From contig JAZREP010000030.1 of the NCBI GenBank assembly GCA_045660865.1, positions 1 through 36,618 on the forward strand: 36,618 nt of DNA, written 5' to 3'. Positions within the stretch are counted from its first letter, which is position 1; each line of letters starts with the position of its first letter. The notes beneath the pieces were generated by a model. It did no database searches. It saw nothing but the letters and a program-made list of their open reading frames with translations, and was not told where the DNA came from. The stretch comes from CAZRRV01 sp045660865 (GTDB lineage: Bacteria; Bacillota; Clostridia; Oscillospirales; Acutalibacteraceae). This document shows, piece by piece, positions 14,574-23,033 of this stretch. The position numbers and the translations under genes were made by a program.

Positions 14574-14960
14574 CTATCCTATTATCTGCAATGTTATTTG
14601 CATAATTTCCTTTATAAGCGGCAGTGACAATGTCACAACGGCTATTTTACCCGCCAGCTCAATTTTGCCGGCAACCGATGTTTGTCCAAAGTCACGGCAG
14701 ATATCAGCGGCAAACTGTGCCACATAGCAAATCCCTACCGATTTTAAAACCACGGTAAAATGCTCGTTGTTTATACCTACACCGCTTAAAATATTTTGTA
14801 TTTCCTCTATAGCCGGAAAAACAAAAGAAAGTAAATAAACCAAAAGTGTCCCGGAGGCTGCGGCGGCAGCCAGCATAGCATATTCCGGCTTATATTGTTT
14901 GAGCAAAAGGATAATTGCGGCAAACAATATACAAATGCCGGCAATTGTTGTTATACTCAT
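14574..14960 (-). CDS. spoIIIAD: Stage III sporulation protein AD
   Basis: This 128-residue membrane protein has three to four hydrophobic helices, including QYKPEYAMLAAAAASG and the conserved SVGICYVAQFAADICRDFGQ near residues 74-93. SpoIIIAC and SpoIIIAD are related small membrane subunits of the feeding channel. The frame overlaps spoIIIAC by four bases. Confidence 0.94.
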   Translation of the reverse strand: MSITTIAGICILFAAIILLLKQYKPEYAMLAAAAASGTLLVYLLSFVFPAIEEIQNILSGVGINNEHFTVVLKSVGICYVAQFAADICRDFGQTSVAGKIELAGKIAVVTLSLPLIKEIMQITLQIIG

Positions 14961-15160
14961 AAGTCGAAAATCGATTTGATGGTATCAAATAGTGTTCCTA
15001 TCTCATTCACCACCATCAGCAGTACAACTACCAGTCCGGCAAGCGTAGTTAACATAGCCTGTTCCTCTCTGCCTGAACGCACAAGCAGTTGATTAAGCAC
15101 CGCCACTATAATTCCTATTGCCGCTATTCTAAAAATGAAATCAACATCCATGTTTTTCAC
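14957..15160 (-). CDS. spoIIIAC: Stage III sporulation protein AC
   Basis: The 67-residue protein has two transmembrane helices and the family motif VLNQLLVRSGREEQAMLTTL between them. It is the smallest SpoIIIA subunit, at normal length. It begins at the base after the spoIIIAB stop and overlaps spoIIIAD, so the whole stretch is tightly coupled. Confidence 0.94.
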   Translation of the reverse strand: MKNMDVDFIFRIAAIGIIVAVLNQLLVRSGREEQAMLTTLAGLVVVLLMVVNEIGTLFDTIKSIFDL

Positions 15161-15640
15161 CTAAATAAAAAATATAACCGCTGCAAGTCCTGCACATAGA
15201 CCTAAGCTTTTGTACATTTTTGCCTTGCCGCTTAGTTGTGCGTTTGCTTCCTCTAACAGCACAGCCGTCTGGCAAGCCGCTTTTTTGCATACCGCTACCT
15301 GTCCGCTTAAATCGCTGGTACCTATCGCAGTAAAAAATTCCAACATCATTTCCCTGTCAGCTTCATTACGAGTAGTGAGTTCTTTCATAATAGCCTCTTT
15401 ACCCCAATCCGCCTTATGCGTTAGCAACCTCGTGAGCAATTCGCTTTTTTGTCTTGCATTTATACGGCGCATAGTTTCAAATATATCGGTGTTAATATAC
15501 TGTGTATATATCTCAAATTGGTCTACAATCTTTCTAAACTCCGTAAGGCATTTGACACGCTCTTTTATTGCTGAGCCTGCCAAAACACCGATACCGCTGA
15601 CCGAACAAAAAAGTGCCGCAAGTCCAATGATTTTAAGCAT
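15161..15640 (-). CDS. spoIIIAB: Stage III sporulation protein AB
   Basis: This 159-residue protein has a hydrophobic helix at each end and a soluble helical middle. The pattern resembles type II secretion F proteins and includes FRKIVDQFEIYTQYINTDIF. Family members are thought to bridge the SpoIIIAA ATPase to the membrane complex. The start overlaps spoIIIAA by eight bases. Confidence 0.92.
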   Translation of the reverse strand: MLKIIGLAALFCSVSGIGVLAGSAIKERVKCLTEFRKIVDQFEIYTQYINTDIFETMRRINARQKSELLTRLLTHKADWGKEAIMKELTTRNEADREMMLEFFTAIGTSDLSGQVAVCKKAACQTAVLLEEANAQLSGKAKMYKSLGLCAGLAAVIFFI

Positions 15641-16559
15641 CTACCATCACCGTTTTGCCTTTTTCCACTTTAAAAACAGACGCCGAATCATTAACGCCTT
15701 TAAGCTGGGCAATATAGTCGACTGCGCCGCTTTCAATTAACAATCTGGACTGCTTCCTGCTTTTTAGTTCCTCCAAACTGCCTGCGTGGATAGATGCAAT
15801 TACCTTTACACCGCAAAACATAGCCGAAATAATCCCTTTGGTTTCAGCTGCCGAGCCAAGCTCGTCTAAAATAATATATTCAGGGTTAAGGGTGCGCACC
15901 GCAATATCTAAGCCGTCACTTTTACGCACTCCGCTGAGCACATCACAACACGGCCCAAGATTACCTTTATGTTCACCGCCGCAAAGTTCAAAGCGGCTGT
16001 CAATTACAACTACCCTTTTGCATTGCTTTGATAACAAATGCGCCAAATCCCGAAGCTTAGTGGTTTTGCCCGAAGCGGTTGGCCCCGAAATAAGCAGATT
16101 ACCCTTTAAAGCCCATTTGAGCAATGGCGCCGCACAACCGTAAAACTGCCTAGAGGTGCGAATATTTATTGAGGTTATGTCCCTAAATGCTGAAATCTCG
16201 CCTTTTTCGTAAACCGCCGTTCCGCAAATGCCTGCACGATGACCGCCTTTTATAGTTATAAAGCCTTGCTTTATCTCGTCTGAATGAGTATGTACCGAGT
16301 AATTGCAAATTTTAAGATAGGTTTCCTCAACCTCCGCCATTGACACAATATAGGCACTTTTGGTCGGCAAAATACTGACATCACTATTTGACACAAACAT
16401 ATTCATACCGCCGACGTTAACCGACAGCGGACAACCCGCCCTCAATCTTATTTCCATTACCTTATCGGTAATAGAAGGCGGCAGTTTACAAATTGCTGTT
16501 TTAATATTGTTTGGCAGGTGATTAGTAATTTCCTGTAAGGTGTTTTTTACTTCTGTCAT
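15633..16559 (-). CDS. spoIIIAA: Stage III sporulation protein AA (secretion-type ATPase)
   Basis: The 308-residue cytoplasmic ATPase carries Walker A LLISGPTASGKTTKLRDL, Walker B EYIILDELGSAAE, and HAGS near the end. It resembles the GspE/VirB11 class that powers secretion systems. It is the first gene of the eight-gene spoIIIA operon. GGGGA lies about 8 nt before the ATG, and a candidate sigma-E promoter lies 26-49 nt upstream. Confidence 0.95.
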   Translation of the reverse strand: MTEVKNTLQEITNHLPNNIKTAICKLPPSITDKVMEIRLRAGCPLSVNVGGMNMFVSNSDVSILPTKSAYIVSMAEVEETYLKICNYSVHTHSDEIKQGFITIKGGHRAGICGTAVYEKGEISAFRDITSINIRTSRQFYGCAAPLLKWALKGNLLISGPTASGKTTKLRDLAHLLSKQCKRVVVIDSRFELCGGEHKGNLGPCCDVLSGVRKSDGLDIAVRTLNPEYIILDELGSAAETKGIISAMFCGVKVIASIHAGSLEELKSRKQSRLLIESGAVDYIAQLKGVNDSASVFKVEKGKTVMVDA

Positions 16560-16584
16560 ATTACTTGTCCCCTTTCACACTAAA

Positions 16585-16608
16585 ATTTTATGTGTCTACC
16601 ATTTGTAT
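16585..16608 (-). promoter_or_regulatory. Candidate sigma-E promoter of the spoIIIA operon
   Basis: On the minus strand an ATA core (16606-16608, in TAATACA) is 13 nt from CATAAAAT (16585-16592), close to the Bacillus sigma-E pattern ATA-N13/14-CATAcAnT. The spoIIIA operon is sigma-E dependent in model spore formers. Confidence 0.55.
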
Positions 16609-16631
16609 TAGAACATTTTTTGTGGTACAAT
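16603..16631 (+). promoter_or_regulatory. Weak candidate promoter of the MBL-fold gene
   Basis: TTGTAT (16603-16608) and TACAAT (16626-16631) have a 17-nt spacer. The -35 box overlaps the divergent sigma-E candidate. Confidence 0.4.
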
Positions 16632-16664
16632 ACTAATAACTAAGAAAAAAGAAGGAATTTTTTA

Positions 16665-17543
16665 ATGTTTGAATTGGTGCAGGTAGGTAAAAACACCTAT
16701 TATATTGAAAGCCCTGTGAAAATCGGTGTATATAAAATGAACAAAACCGATATTTGCCTTATTGATACCGGTAACGATAAAGCAATGGCTAAAAGAATTG
16801 ATTCCATTGTACAAGCAAACGGCTGGACCATTAAAAAAATAATAAACACCCATTCACACGCTGACCATTGCGGAGGTAATGCATTACTGCAACAACGCTA
16901 CGATTGTGAAGCCTTTTCGGCACCGGTTGAGGCTACATTTATTGAAAACCCCATTTTAGAGCCGGCAATGCTTTACGGCGGATACCCGGATTCCAGTCTT
17001 CGCAACAAATTCTTTATGGCTGAGCCCAGCCGCTGTCTGCCGATAAGCGAGGAAGTTTTGCCGAACGGTTTATCCTACACCTACCTGAACGGGCATTGTA
17101 CACAGATGTTAGGCATTAAAACCGATGACGACGTATGGTTTTTGGGTGACTGTGTGTCAAGGCAGGAAATTCTTGATAAGTATCACATTACCGTAGCACT
17201 TAACGTAGCAGAGTTTTTAAACACACTTGACAAGTTACCTACTCTTTCGGGACGGCTGTTTTTACCTTCACATACCGAGCCGTTAGAAGATTTAACCGAA
17301 ATTATTGCCATTAACCGAGCAAAGGTAAATGAAATTTGCAACACTCTAACAAACATTTGCAAAACACCAAAAACAACAGAGCAAATATTAAAAGAAGTGT
17401 TTGAGTATTACGAAATGCGGCACACAGTACAACAGCATACTCTTATAGGTTATACTGTTCGTTCTTACCTTTCTTATCTTGTTGATACTGAAAATTTAAA
17501 AATCACAAAAGAAAACGGATTTTTATATTATTCGGTTTGCTAA
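16665..17543 (+). CDS. MBL-fold metallo-hydrolase
   Basis: This 292-residue protein has the metal-binding signature THSHADHCGGN (about 62-72), a later GHC, the LGD aspartate and a PSHTE histidine, enough for a dinuclear metal site. Unlike many family members the second-histidine segment reads NGHCTQM rather than GHTPG. The C-terminal 80 residues (TEQILKEVFEYYEMRHTVQQ onward) look like a winged-helix extension. No neighbour suggests a substrate. AGAAGGAA precedes the ATG, and the gene stands alone between two sporulation/metabolism units. Confidence 0.88.
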   Translation: MFELVQVGKNTYYIESPVKIGVYKMNKTDICLIDTGNDKAMAKRIDSIVQANGWTIKKIINTHSHADHCGGNALLQQRYDCEAFSAPVEATFIENPILEPAMLYGGYPDSSLRNKFFMAEPSRCLPISEEVLPNGLSYTYLNGHCTQMLGIKTDDDVWFLGDCVSRQEILDKYHITVALNVAEFLNTLDKLPTLSGRLFLPSHTEPLEDLTEIIAINRAKVNEICNTLTNICKTPKTTEQILKEVFEYYEMRHTVQQHTLIGYTVRSYLSYLVDTENLKITKENGFLYYSVC

Positions 17544-17548
17544 AACAA

Positions 17549-17581
17549 AAAAGCACCCAACTTTCGTTGGGTGCTTTTATT
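17549..17581 (+). terminator. Terminator after the MBL-fold gene
   Basis: AAAAGCACCCAAC (17549-17561) pairs with GTTGGGTGCTTTT (17566-17578) around TTTC. A-runs on the left allow it to serve the convergent minus-strand gene as well. Confidence 0.88.
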
Positions 17582-17589
17582 ATATTTGA

Positions 17590-18231
17590 TTACAGTTTTG
17601 AATAACCGTAACTGTTAACCAGAGCGTCTATCTTTTTACCTTGCTTACAAAGCGGACATTCGTGTGCAGGGAATGTAGCATAATCGGGCAGGTTCTTCGG
17701 GTCAAAGGCTGAATGAACAGTATAATCCTGCACCTTGTCTGTTGTTGCGAATATTGCCGCAACACCTGCAACTGTACCGCCATAATATTTTATTGCCTCA
17801 ATCGCTGCCTCTGCAGTATATCCTGTAGTAACCGAAGCGGCAAGGATAAGTACATTTTTACCGGCAATCATAGGTATAATATTATCACGGAACAGCAATT
17901 GACTGCCGACAGTATGTTCAGGAGTTACAACATAAATTGTCTGGTGCGCATTCATATTTACGTGGTCTGCCTTAGTTAATTCATTAGCCAAGCAAGTACC
18001 TATTACCTCTACACCGTCCAAGCAGAGAACGGTATCAACAATTGTTGAAAGGTTATAATAGTTTACCAGTTCCTGTGCAACCGCCTTTGCCTCAGAAAGA
18101 CGAGATTTTTGAGTGGTAACATCAATATAATAGTTGATATGGCTATGGCTGGTGGCAAAATGCCCTTTAGCTACACGCAAAAACAGATTTTTACGTTTGG
18201 TTTTAATTTTAAACAATGTATTTGAAGGCAT
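17590..18231 (-). CDS. Orotate phosphoribosyltransferase-like protein with altered PRPP loop
   Basis: The 213-residue protein has the type I phosphoribosyltransferase outline: an N-terminal strand-helix part, then VLILAASVTTGYTAEAAIEA at about residues 141-160, where the PRPP-binding loop should be. In standard enzymes that loop begins with two acidic residues; here they read Ala-Ala, while the TTGxT phosphate loop remains. The C-terminus carries HECPLCKQGKKID, a CxxC element seen in some OPRT-like proteins. It may bind a nucleotide without classical catalysis. ATTAAGGAG precedes the ATG. It has its own promoter and no pyrimidine-gene neighbours. Confidence 0.7.
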   Translation of the reverse strand: MPSNTLFKIKTKRKNLFLRVAKGHFATSHSHINYYIDVTTQKSRLSEAKAVAQELVNYYNLSTIVDTVLCLDGVEVIGTCLANELTKADHVNMNAHQTIYVVTPEHTVGSQLLFRDNIIPMIAGKNVLILAASVTTGYTAEAAIEAIKYYGGTVAGVAAIFATTDKVQDYTVHSAFDPKNLPDYATFPAHECPLCKQGKKIDALVNSYGYSKL

Positions 18232-18261
18232 AAAAACTCACTCCTTAATGTTTATAAACTT

Positions 18262-18290
18262 ATTTTACACCAAATTTTCAACAAAAACAA
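18262..18290 (-). promoter_or_regulatory. Candidate promoter of the phosphoribosyltransferase-like gene
   Basis: Minus-strand TTGTTT (18285-18290) and TAAAAT (18262-18267) are 17 nt apart. Confidence 0.5.
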
Positions 18291-18303
18291 GAACTATATG
18301 TAG

Positions 18304-18334
18304 AAAAAGCCACCGAAATAATTTCGGCGGCTTT
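18304..18334 (-). terminator. Terminator of the DUF1846 gene
   Basis: A 13-bp stem (18306-18318 with 18322-18334, one G.T pair on the minus strand) is followed by TTTTTC. Confidence 0.8.
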
Positions 18335-18342
18335 ATATTAAC

Positions 18343-19827
18343 TTAAGCGTGGTAAAGTTTTTTGGTTTGGTACTTAGGTTCGAATGTTATATTAACGCCC
18401 AGCTTTTTAAATACCTGCTCATCAACTCTGGAAAGGATAACACTTGAATGTGCTTCAAGTCCACGAAGTTTAGGCGCCTGTTCAAGCGCCTTTTTGGCTA
18501 CATCATTAGTTACGGCGCAAATAGAAAGCGCAAGCAAAACCTCGTCTGTATGCAGTCTTGGATTATGATTACCCAAAACTCCGGTTTTAAGGTTTTGAAT
18601 AGGCTCAATGATATTATGAGAGATAAGTTGAATATCATCAGGAATTCCTGCTAACTCTTTTAAACAGTTAAGAAGCATTGAGGAGGATGCGCCAAGCAGA
18701 GATGAGGTTTTTCCTGTAATAATCTTGCCGTTCTGCAACTCAATTGCAGTAGCCGGAGAATTTGTTTGCTCAGCCTTTTTGTTTGCGGCGGCAATAACCT
18801 TACGGTCACTTGCCTTAATGCCCAGCTGATTCATAAGCAATTCTATTTTGGAAACCTCAACATTGCTTCCCATACCCTGTCTTACATTAACAAGTGCATT
18901 GTAATATCTACGGATAACTTCAAGCTTTGAGGCATCCCTTACAGCCTCATCATCGGCTATGCAGTAACCCGCCATATTAACACCCATATCAGTAGGACTG
19001 TTATAAGGCGATTTGCCAAGAATTTGTATAAGCATTGCGTTAAGAACCGGGAAAATTTCAATATCACGGTTATAGTTTATAGCTGTCTTGCCGTATGCTT
19101 CTAAATGGAACGGGTCAATCATATTAACATCGTTCAAATCGGCAGTAGCTGCTTCATAAGCAACATTTAAAGGGTGGGACAGCGGAATATTCCAAATCGG
19201 GAAGGTTTCAAACTTAGCATAGCCCGCTTCAATTCCCCTTTTATGGTCGTGATAAAGTTGTGAAAGGCAGGTTGCCATTTTTCCGCTACCGGGGCCGGGC
19301 GCGGTTACAACAACCAGCTTGCGTGAGGTTTCTATATACTCGTTTTTACCGAAACCTTCTTCACTTACTATATAAGGCAAATTAGAGGGGTAATCCTTTA
19401 TGGGATAATGACGGTAAACCTTAACGCCGAGAGCTTTAAGGCGCTGTTCAAATGCAACTGCTGAGGGTTGACTTGTAAACTGTGTTATAACAACGCTTCC
19501 AACAAAAAGTCCAACGCCTCTAAAAGCGTCAATAAGCCTTAGGGTGTCTAAATCGTAGGTTATGCCAAGGTCACCACGGCGCTTGTTCTTCTCTATAGCG
19601 TCTGCGCTGATGATTACAACGATTTCAGCGTCATCCTTAAGCTCCATAAGCATTTTAACCTTTGCATCAGGTTCAAAGCCCGGGAGCACTCTTGCCGCAT
19701 GATAATCATCAAACAGCTTGCCGCCGAATTCCATATAAAGCTTATCACCGAACATAGCAATACGGTCACGAATATTTTGTGATTGCAGCTTTATATACTT
19801 GTCGTTGTCAAAACCCTTTTTATACAT
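18343..19827 (-). CDS. DUF1846 family protein
   Basis: This 494-residue protein matches the DUF1846 (UPF0371) family as I remember it. It begins KKGFDNDKYIKLQSQNIRDR, and has GKLFDDYHAARVLPGF and a glycine-rich APGPGSGKMATCLSQLYHDH around residues 177-196 that resembles a nucleotide-binding loop. The following stretch has the family's GYAKFETFPIWNIPLSHPLN. The biochemical role is unknown to me. The ATG at 19827 uses AAGGGG about 10 nt upstream. It is monocistronic, with a good promoter and its own terminator. Confidence 0.88.
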   Translation of the reverse strand: MYKKGFDNDKYIKLQSQNIRDRIAMFGDKLYMEFGGKLFDDYHAARVLPGFEPDAKVKMLMELKDDAEIVVIISADAIEKNKRRGDLGITYDLDTLRLIDAFRGVGLFVGSVVITQFTSQPSAVAFEQRLKALGVKVYRHYPIKDYPSNLPYIVSEEGFGKNEYIETSRKLVVVTAPGPGSGKMATCLSQLYHDHKRGIEAGYAKFETFPIWNIPLSHPLNVAYEAATADLNDVNMIDPFHLEAYGKTAINYNRDIEIFPVLNAMLIQILGKSPYNSPTDMGVNMAGYCIADDEAVRDASKLEVIRRYYNALVNVRQGMGSNVEVSKIELLMNQLGIKASDRKVIAAANKKAEQTNSPATAIELQNGKIITGKTSSLLGASSSMLLNCLKELAGIPDDIQLISHNIIEPIQNLKTGVLGNHNPRLHTDEVLLALSICAVTNDVAKKALEQAPKLRGLEAHSSVILSRVDEQVFKKLGVNITFEPKYQTKKLYHA

Positions 19828-19867
19828 CCTCAAAAGCCCCTTGTAAGCAGAATTTCTACATTAACAA

Positions 19868-19896
19868 ATTGTATCATAGTTTACAATTATATGCAA
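19868..19896 (-). promoter_or_regulatory. Sigma-A promoter of the DUF1846 gene
   Basis: Minus-strand TTGCAT (19891-19896) and TACAAT (19868-19873) have a 17-nt spacer. Confidence 0.72.
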
Positions 19897-19956
19897 CAGG
19901 TTTTATGCCAAAGAGTGAAATGTTTTGCCAATAATTTGAAAATATTAGAAAGCAAA

Positions 19957-19993
19957 TAAAAAAACCGACCTTAAAAATGGGTCGGTTTTTATT
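19957..19993 (-). terminator. Terminator of the aryl-acid operon
   Basis: AAAAACCGACC (19960-19970) pairs with GGTCGGTTTTT (19980-19990). The minus-strand end is T-rich, and the hairpin follows the ACT-protein stop closely. Confidence 0.85.
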
Positions 19994-19998
19994 TGCTT

Positions 19999-20433
19999 TT
20001 ATTTTATGCGGTAAATTGAAGTGGGGTCAACATTTCCTTTTTCGGTATCGGAAATAATGTCATTTGCTTTAACCGGGTCATCAACGCTGAGTATCATAAG
20101 CGCTTTACCCTTCTCGTGCGAAATGCAGGCGTACATATATTTCACTTCTATACCCGCATCTGTAAGCACCTTAAGAGCTTCGGCAAAGCCGCCCGGACGG
20201 TCTTCAAGTGCAACTGCAAGTACATTTGTTACCTTGCCTATTACACCGCTGTCAGCGAGCACCTGCTTAGCTTTGTGGGGATTATTAACTATCATACGCA
20301 GAACGCCGTACTCATCGGTATCAGCCAAAGATAGTGCTGAAATATCAATATTGTTTGCCGCTAAGACATCTGCAATCTCTGAAAGTCTGCCTGTTTTGTT
20401 TTCAATAAAAGCGGAAATTTGTTCTACTAACAT
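19999..20433 (-). CDS. Tandem ACT-domain protein
   Basis: The 144 residues form two ACT domains, roughly 1-66 and 67-144: VEQISAFIENKTGRLSEIAD and VLAVALEDRPGGFAEALKVL mark the amino-acid-binding loops. ACT domains bind small ligands, often amino acids. Stand-alone tandem ACT proteins are commonly placed next to paaK and iorAB in Clostridia, where they may sense an aromatic amino acid or aryl acid; this is inference. GGAGGG precedes the ATG, 17 nt after paaK, and it is the last gene of the operon. Confidence 0.9.
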   Translation of the reverse strand: MLVEQISAFIENKTGRLSEIADVLAANNIDISALSLADTDEYGVLRMIVNNPHKAKQVLADSGVIGKVTNVLAVALEDRPGGFAEALKVLTDAGIEVKYMYACISHEKGKALMILSVDDPVKANDIISDTEKGNVDPTSIYRIK

Positions 20434-20450
20434 TATATAACCCTCCTATC

Positions 20451-21755
20451 TTACAGTTTACGCATATCGATTACACGCTTTGCTTTGCCTTCGCTTCTTG
20501 CTATGCTTTTGGGGTTAACCAAATGCACCTTAACGCCAAGCCCTAATACCGAGCGAAGCTTTTCTGTAATCTGCTTTTCGGTTTTTGTTATGCTCTTCAA
20601 ATCGTCGGTAAACATACTTTCGCTCATCTCAACATCTAAATCGAAGGTGTCGGTATTGTTTACCCTATCAATTCTAATTATATAATTTGGAGTGATGTCG
20701 CCACTGTGTATGCTAAGCAACACTTCCTCAATTTGAGACGGGAACACATTTACACCGCGGATTATAAGCATATCATCACTTCTGCCGCTCGGTTTGTTCA
20801 TTCGCAAATGTGTTCTGCCGCATTTACATTTTTCATAATTAAGCGAACAGATGTCCCTCGTTCTGTAGCGAATAACCGGGAAACCCTCTTTTGAAATTGT
20901 GGTGAACACTAATTCGCCGGCGCTTCCCTCAGGCAAAACCTCACCTGTGTCGGGGTCAATAATTTCAACTATAAAATTATCCTCCCAAACGTGCATACCG
21001 CATTGGTGTTCACATTCACAGGATACACCCGGACCTAAAATTTCGGACAGTCCGTATATATCGTATGCCTTTATGCCTAACTTTTGTTCAATCTCGCTAC
21101 GCATACTTTCGCTCCACGGCTCTGCGCCGAAAATTCCAACTTTGAGCGAAAGCTGGTCTTTAACACCAAGCTTTTCTACCTCCTCAGCCAAGTACATAGC
21201 ATAAGAAGGTGTACAGCAAATTGCGGTGGCTTTAAAGTCAATCATTGTCTGTATTTGCAAGGATGTATTGCCCGAAGACATAGGTATAACCGTGGCGCCT
21301 ATTCTCTCTGCGCCTGCGTGCAGACCAAAGCCGCCGGTAAAAAGACCATAGCCGAACGAAACCTGGAAAACGTCATCCTCGTTAAGCCCAATGCCGTTCA
21401 ACATTCTGGCAACACATTCTGTCCACATATCCAAATCGTTTCTTGTGTAGCCTACTACTATACGCTTTCCTGTTGTACCGCTTGATGCGTGAACACGCAC
21501 AATATTTTCAAGAGGCTCGGCAAACAGACCATAAGGATAATAATCCCTTAAATCATTTTTATAGGAAAAAGGTAGTTTATGTAAATCCTCTATTCCGTGT
21601 ATATCATCAGGTTTTAAACCCTTTTCATCCATACGGTTACGAAAGCACTCAACATTCTCGTACATTCGTTTAACCTGCCAAACAAGTCTTTCGCTTTGCA
21701 ACTTGTTAAGCTCAGCCCTTGGCATTGTTTCTATTTGCGGATTTCTGATAGGCAT
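20451..21755 (-). CDS. paaK: Phenylacetate (arylacetate)-CoA ligase
   Basis: This 434-residue adenylate-forming enzyme has the PaaK layout. The AMP-binding P-loop is VHASSGTTGKRIVVGYT, followed by SFGYGLFTGGFGLHAGAERI and the YDIYGLSEILGPGVS motif. It has C-terminal RYRTRDICSL, and a Cys-containing CKCGRTHLRM segment. It joins arylacetates to CoA with ATP; the PaaK product is phenylacetyl-CoA. Next to iorAB it can interconvert aryl acids and aryl-acetyl-CoA. GGAG lies within the end of the upstream gene, and the ATG is four bases after that gene's stop codon. Confidence 0.93.
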   Translation of the reverse strand: MPIRNPQIETMPRAELNKLQSERLVWQVKRMYENVECFRNRMDEKGLKPDDIHGIEDLHKLPFSYKNDLRDYYPYGLFAEPLENIVRVHASSGTTGKRIVVGYTRNDLDMWTECVARMLNGIGLNEDDVFQVSFGYGLFTGGFGLHAGAERIGATVIPMSSGNTSLQIQTMIDFKATAICCTPSYAMYLAEEVEKLGVKDQLSLKVGIFGAEPWSESMRSEIEQKLGIKAYDIYGLSEILGPGVSCECEHQCGMHVWEDNFIVEIIDPDTGEVLPEGSAGELVFTTISKEGFPVIRYRTRDICSLNYEKCKCGRTHLRMNKPSGRSDDMLIIRGVNVFPSQIEEVLLSIHSGDITPNYIIRIDRVNNTDTFDLDVEMSESMFTDDLKSITKTEKQITEKLRSVLGLGVKVHLVNPKSIARSEGKAKRVIDMRKL

Positions 21756-21758
21756 TAA

Positions 21759-22436
21759 CTAATTCTCCTTTGTTGTCTTCTTACGATTACCGAAGCTTAA
21801 AATAATTCCCAACGCTACCGATAGAGCCGCCGCCATCATTACTTGATACTGTGATGGGAGCATAAAAGTAACAGTATGTGCCGGTATCCAGAAAAACGGC
21901 ACGGTTTTAAGCACTGTAAATCCGGCAAACGTTGTCCAATCAATACCGGTTATAACCGAACTTAAAGACACCTTCTCTTTTTTCGCTAAAAGTTCTAAAA
22001 TCTTATCTGTACATTTATGTACCGCCATAAATGTAGGACCAAATGTTGTATTCATTATAACACTTGTATAAAGCGCACGCAAGAAAGCATTTTCGCCGCC
22101 GGGCAACAAGCCTTGCGCCATCATACTTACAGCAGCATTAGAATTAACCTTCATCATAAAGGTAATCCATATACCGATAAAGCCCCAAATAATAAAGCGC
22201 CAAATAATTTTCACAGGAACACTCGGTTTCCCGTTAGTAATATATGCCGCTATAAGCTCCCCTGCCGTTGCAAGCAGAGCAAACTTAATAAAGCCCATTA
22301 TGTAAGGGTGGCTTCCCGAAAGTTCTTTAAAAACCTCACGGGTTTCCGGTATTATAAGCACCGCCGTAAAACTGAGCAGAGCAAAACAAATGTATGCAAT
22401 AATTAGGAAATTTTTGAATTTGCAATTCCTTCCCAT
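21759..22436 (-). CDS. Multi-pass membrane protein, possibly Mpv17/PMP22-like
   Basis: The 225-residue protein has four to five transmembrane helices. The C-terminal segment FFWIPAHTVTFMLPSQYQVM followed by AAALSVALGIILSF recalls the Mpv17/PMP22 C-terminal motif (W-P-x-x-Q-x-x-N-F...VP...R), though the Trp-Pro pair and Asn are changed. GPTFMAVHKCTDKILE also fits. Mpv17 proteins form membrane channels of uncertain substrate. Sitting between iorB and paaK, it may move aryl acids, but the sequence does not show this. The ATG at 22436 is 9 nt after GGAG; a TTG at 22451 is less likely. Confidence 0.55.
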   Translation of the reverse strand: MGRNCKFKNFLIIAYICFALLSFTAVLIIPETREVFKELSGSHPYIMGFIKFALLATAGELIAAYITNGKPSVPVKIIWRFIIWGFIGIWITFMMKVNSNAAVSMMAQGLLPGGENAFLRALYTSVIMNTTFGPTFMAVHKCTDKILELLAKKEKVSLSSVITGIDWTTFAGFTVLKTVPFFWIPAHTVTFMLPSQYQVMMAAALSVALGIILSFGNRKKTTKEN

Positions 22437-22457
22437 TTTACCAAACTCCAAAAATTA

Positions 22458-23033
22458 TTATTTGTGATTATACCCCAAGTCAAAGGCTTTAAGGTTAAGC
22501 TCTAAGAATTTTTGCGGAACAGTTTGTTTAATAACCTCAATCCAATCCTCATAGCTAATGTCTGTACTCTTAGCAAGCAGACCGATAAGCACAACATTAA
22601 CAGCCTTGGGAGAGCCTGCAGCCTTACTCAATTCGAGTGCATCAATAGCTATTGTTTCTGCCTTTTGTGACAGTGTTTCTACAATATTCTCAGGATATTC
22701 TGCTGCGCCTGTAATAACCGGCATAGGCGCAATTGAGCGGTCGTTAAGAATTATTTTGCCGCCCTTTTTAAGATAAGGCAGAGCACGAAGCGCCTCTAAT
22801 CGTTCAAAGGCAAGAATTATATCAGCCTGACCTTTATCGATAATGGGAGAATAAACCTTTTCTCCGTATTTTACATATGTAACAACACTACCGCCGCGCT
22901 GGCTCATACCGTGTACTTCTGAAACCTTAACATCAAAGCCGGCATTTATAACTGCATTACCTAAAATTCGGCTGGCAAGCAAAGTGCCTTGTCCGCCAAC
23001 ACCGACAATCATTATATTTTTAGTCATAGCCAT
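22458..23033 (-). CDS. iorB: Indolepyruvate:ferredoxin oxidoreductase beta subunit
   Basis: The 191-residue subunit carries the 2-oxoacid:ferredoxin oxidoreductase gamma-type fold, with IMIVGVGGQGTLLASRILGN at the N-terminus and VSEVHGMSQRGGSVVTYVKY. It completes the catalytic dimer with IorA. The start codon overlaps the iorA stop as TAATG, with GGAGG five bases before it. A second ATG at 23027 is possible. Confidence 0.95.
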   Translation of the reverse strand: MAMTKNIMIVGVGGQGTLLASRILGNAVINAGFDVKVSEVHGMSQRGGSVVTYVKYGEKVYSPIIDKGQADIILAFERLEALRALPYLKKGGKIILNDRSIAPMPVITGAAEYPENIVETLSQKAETIAIDALELSKAAGSPKAVNVVLIGLLAKSTDISYEDWIEVIKQTVPQKFLELNLKAFDLGYNHK

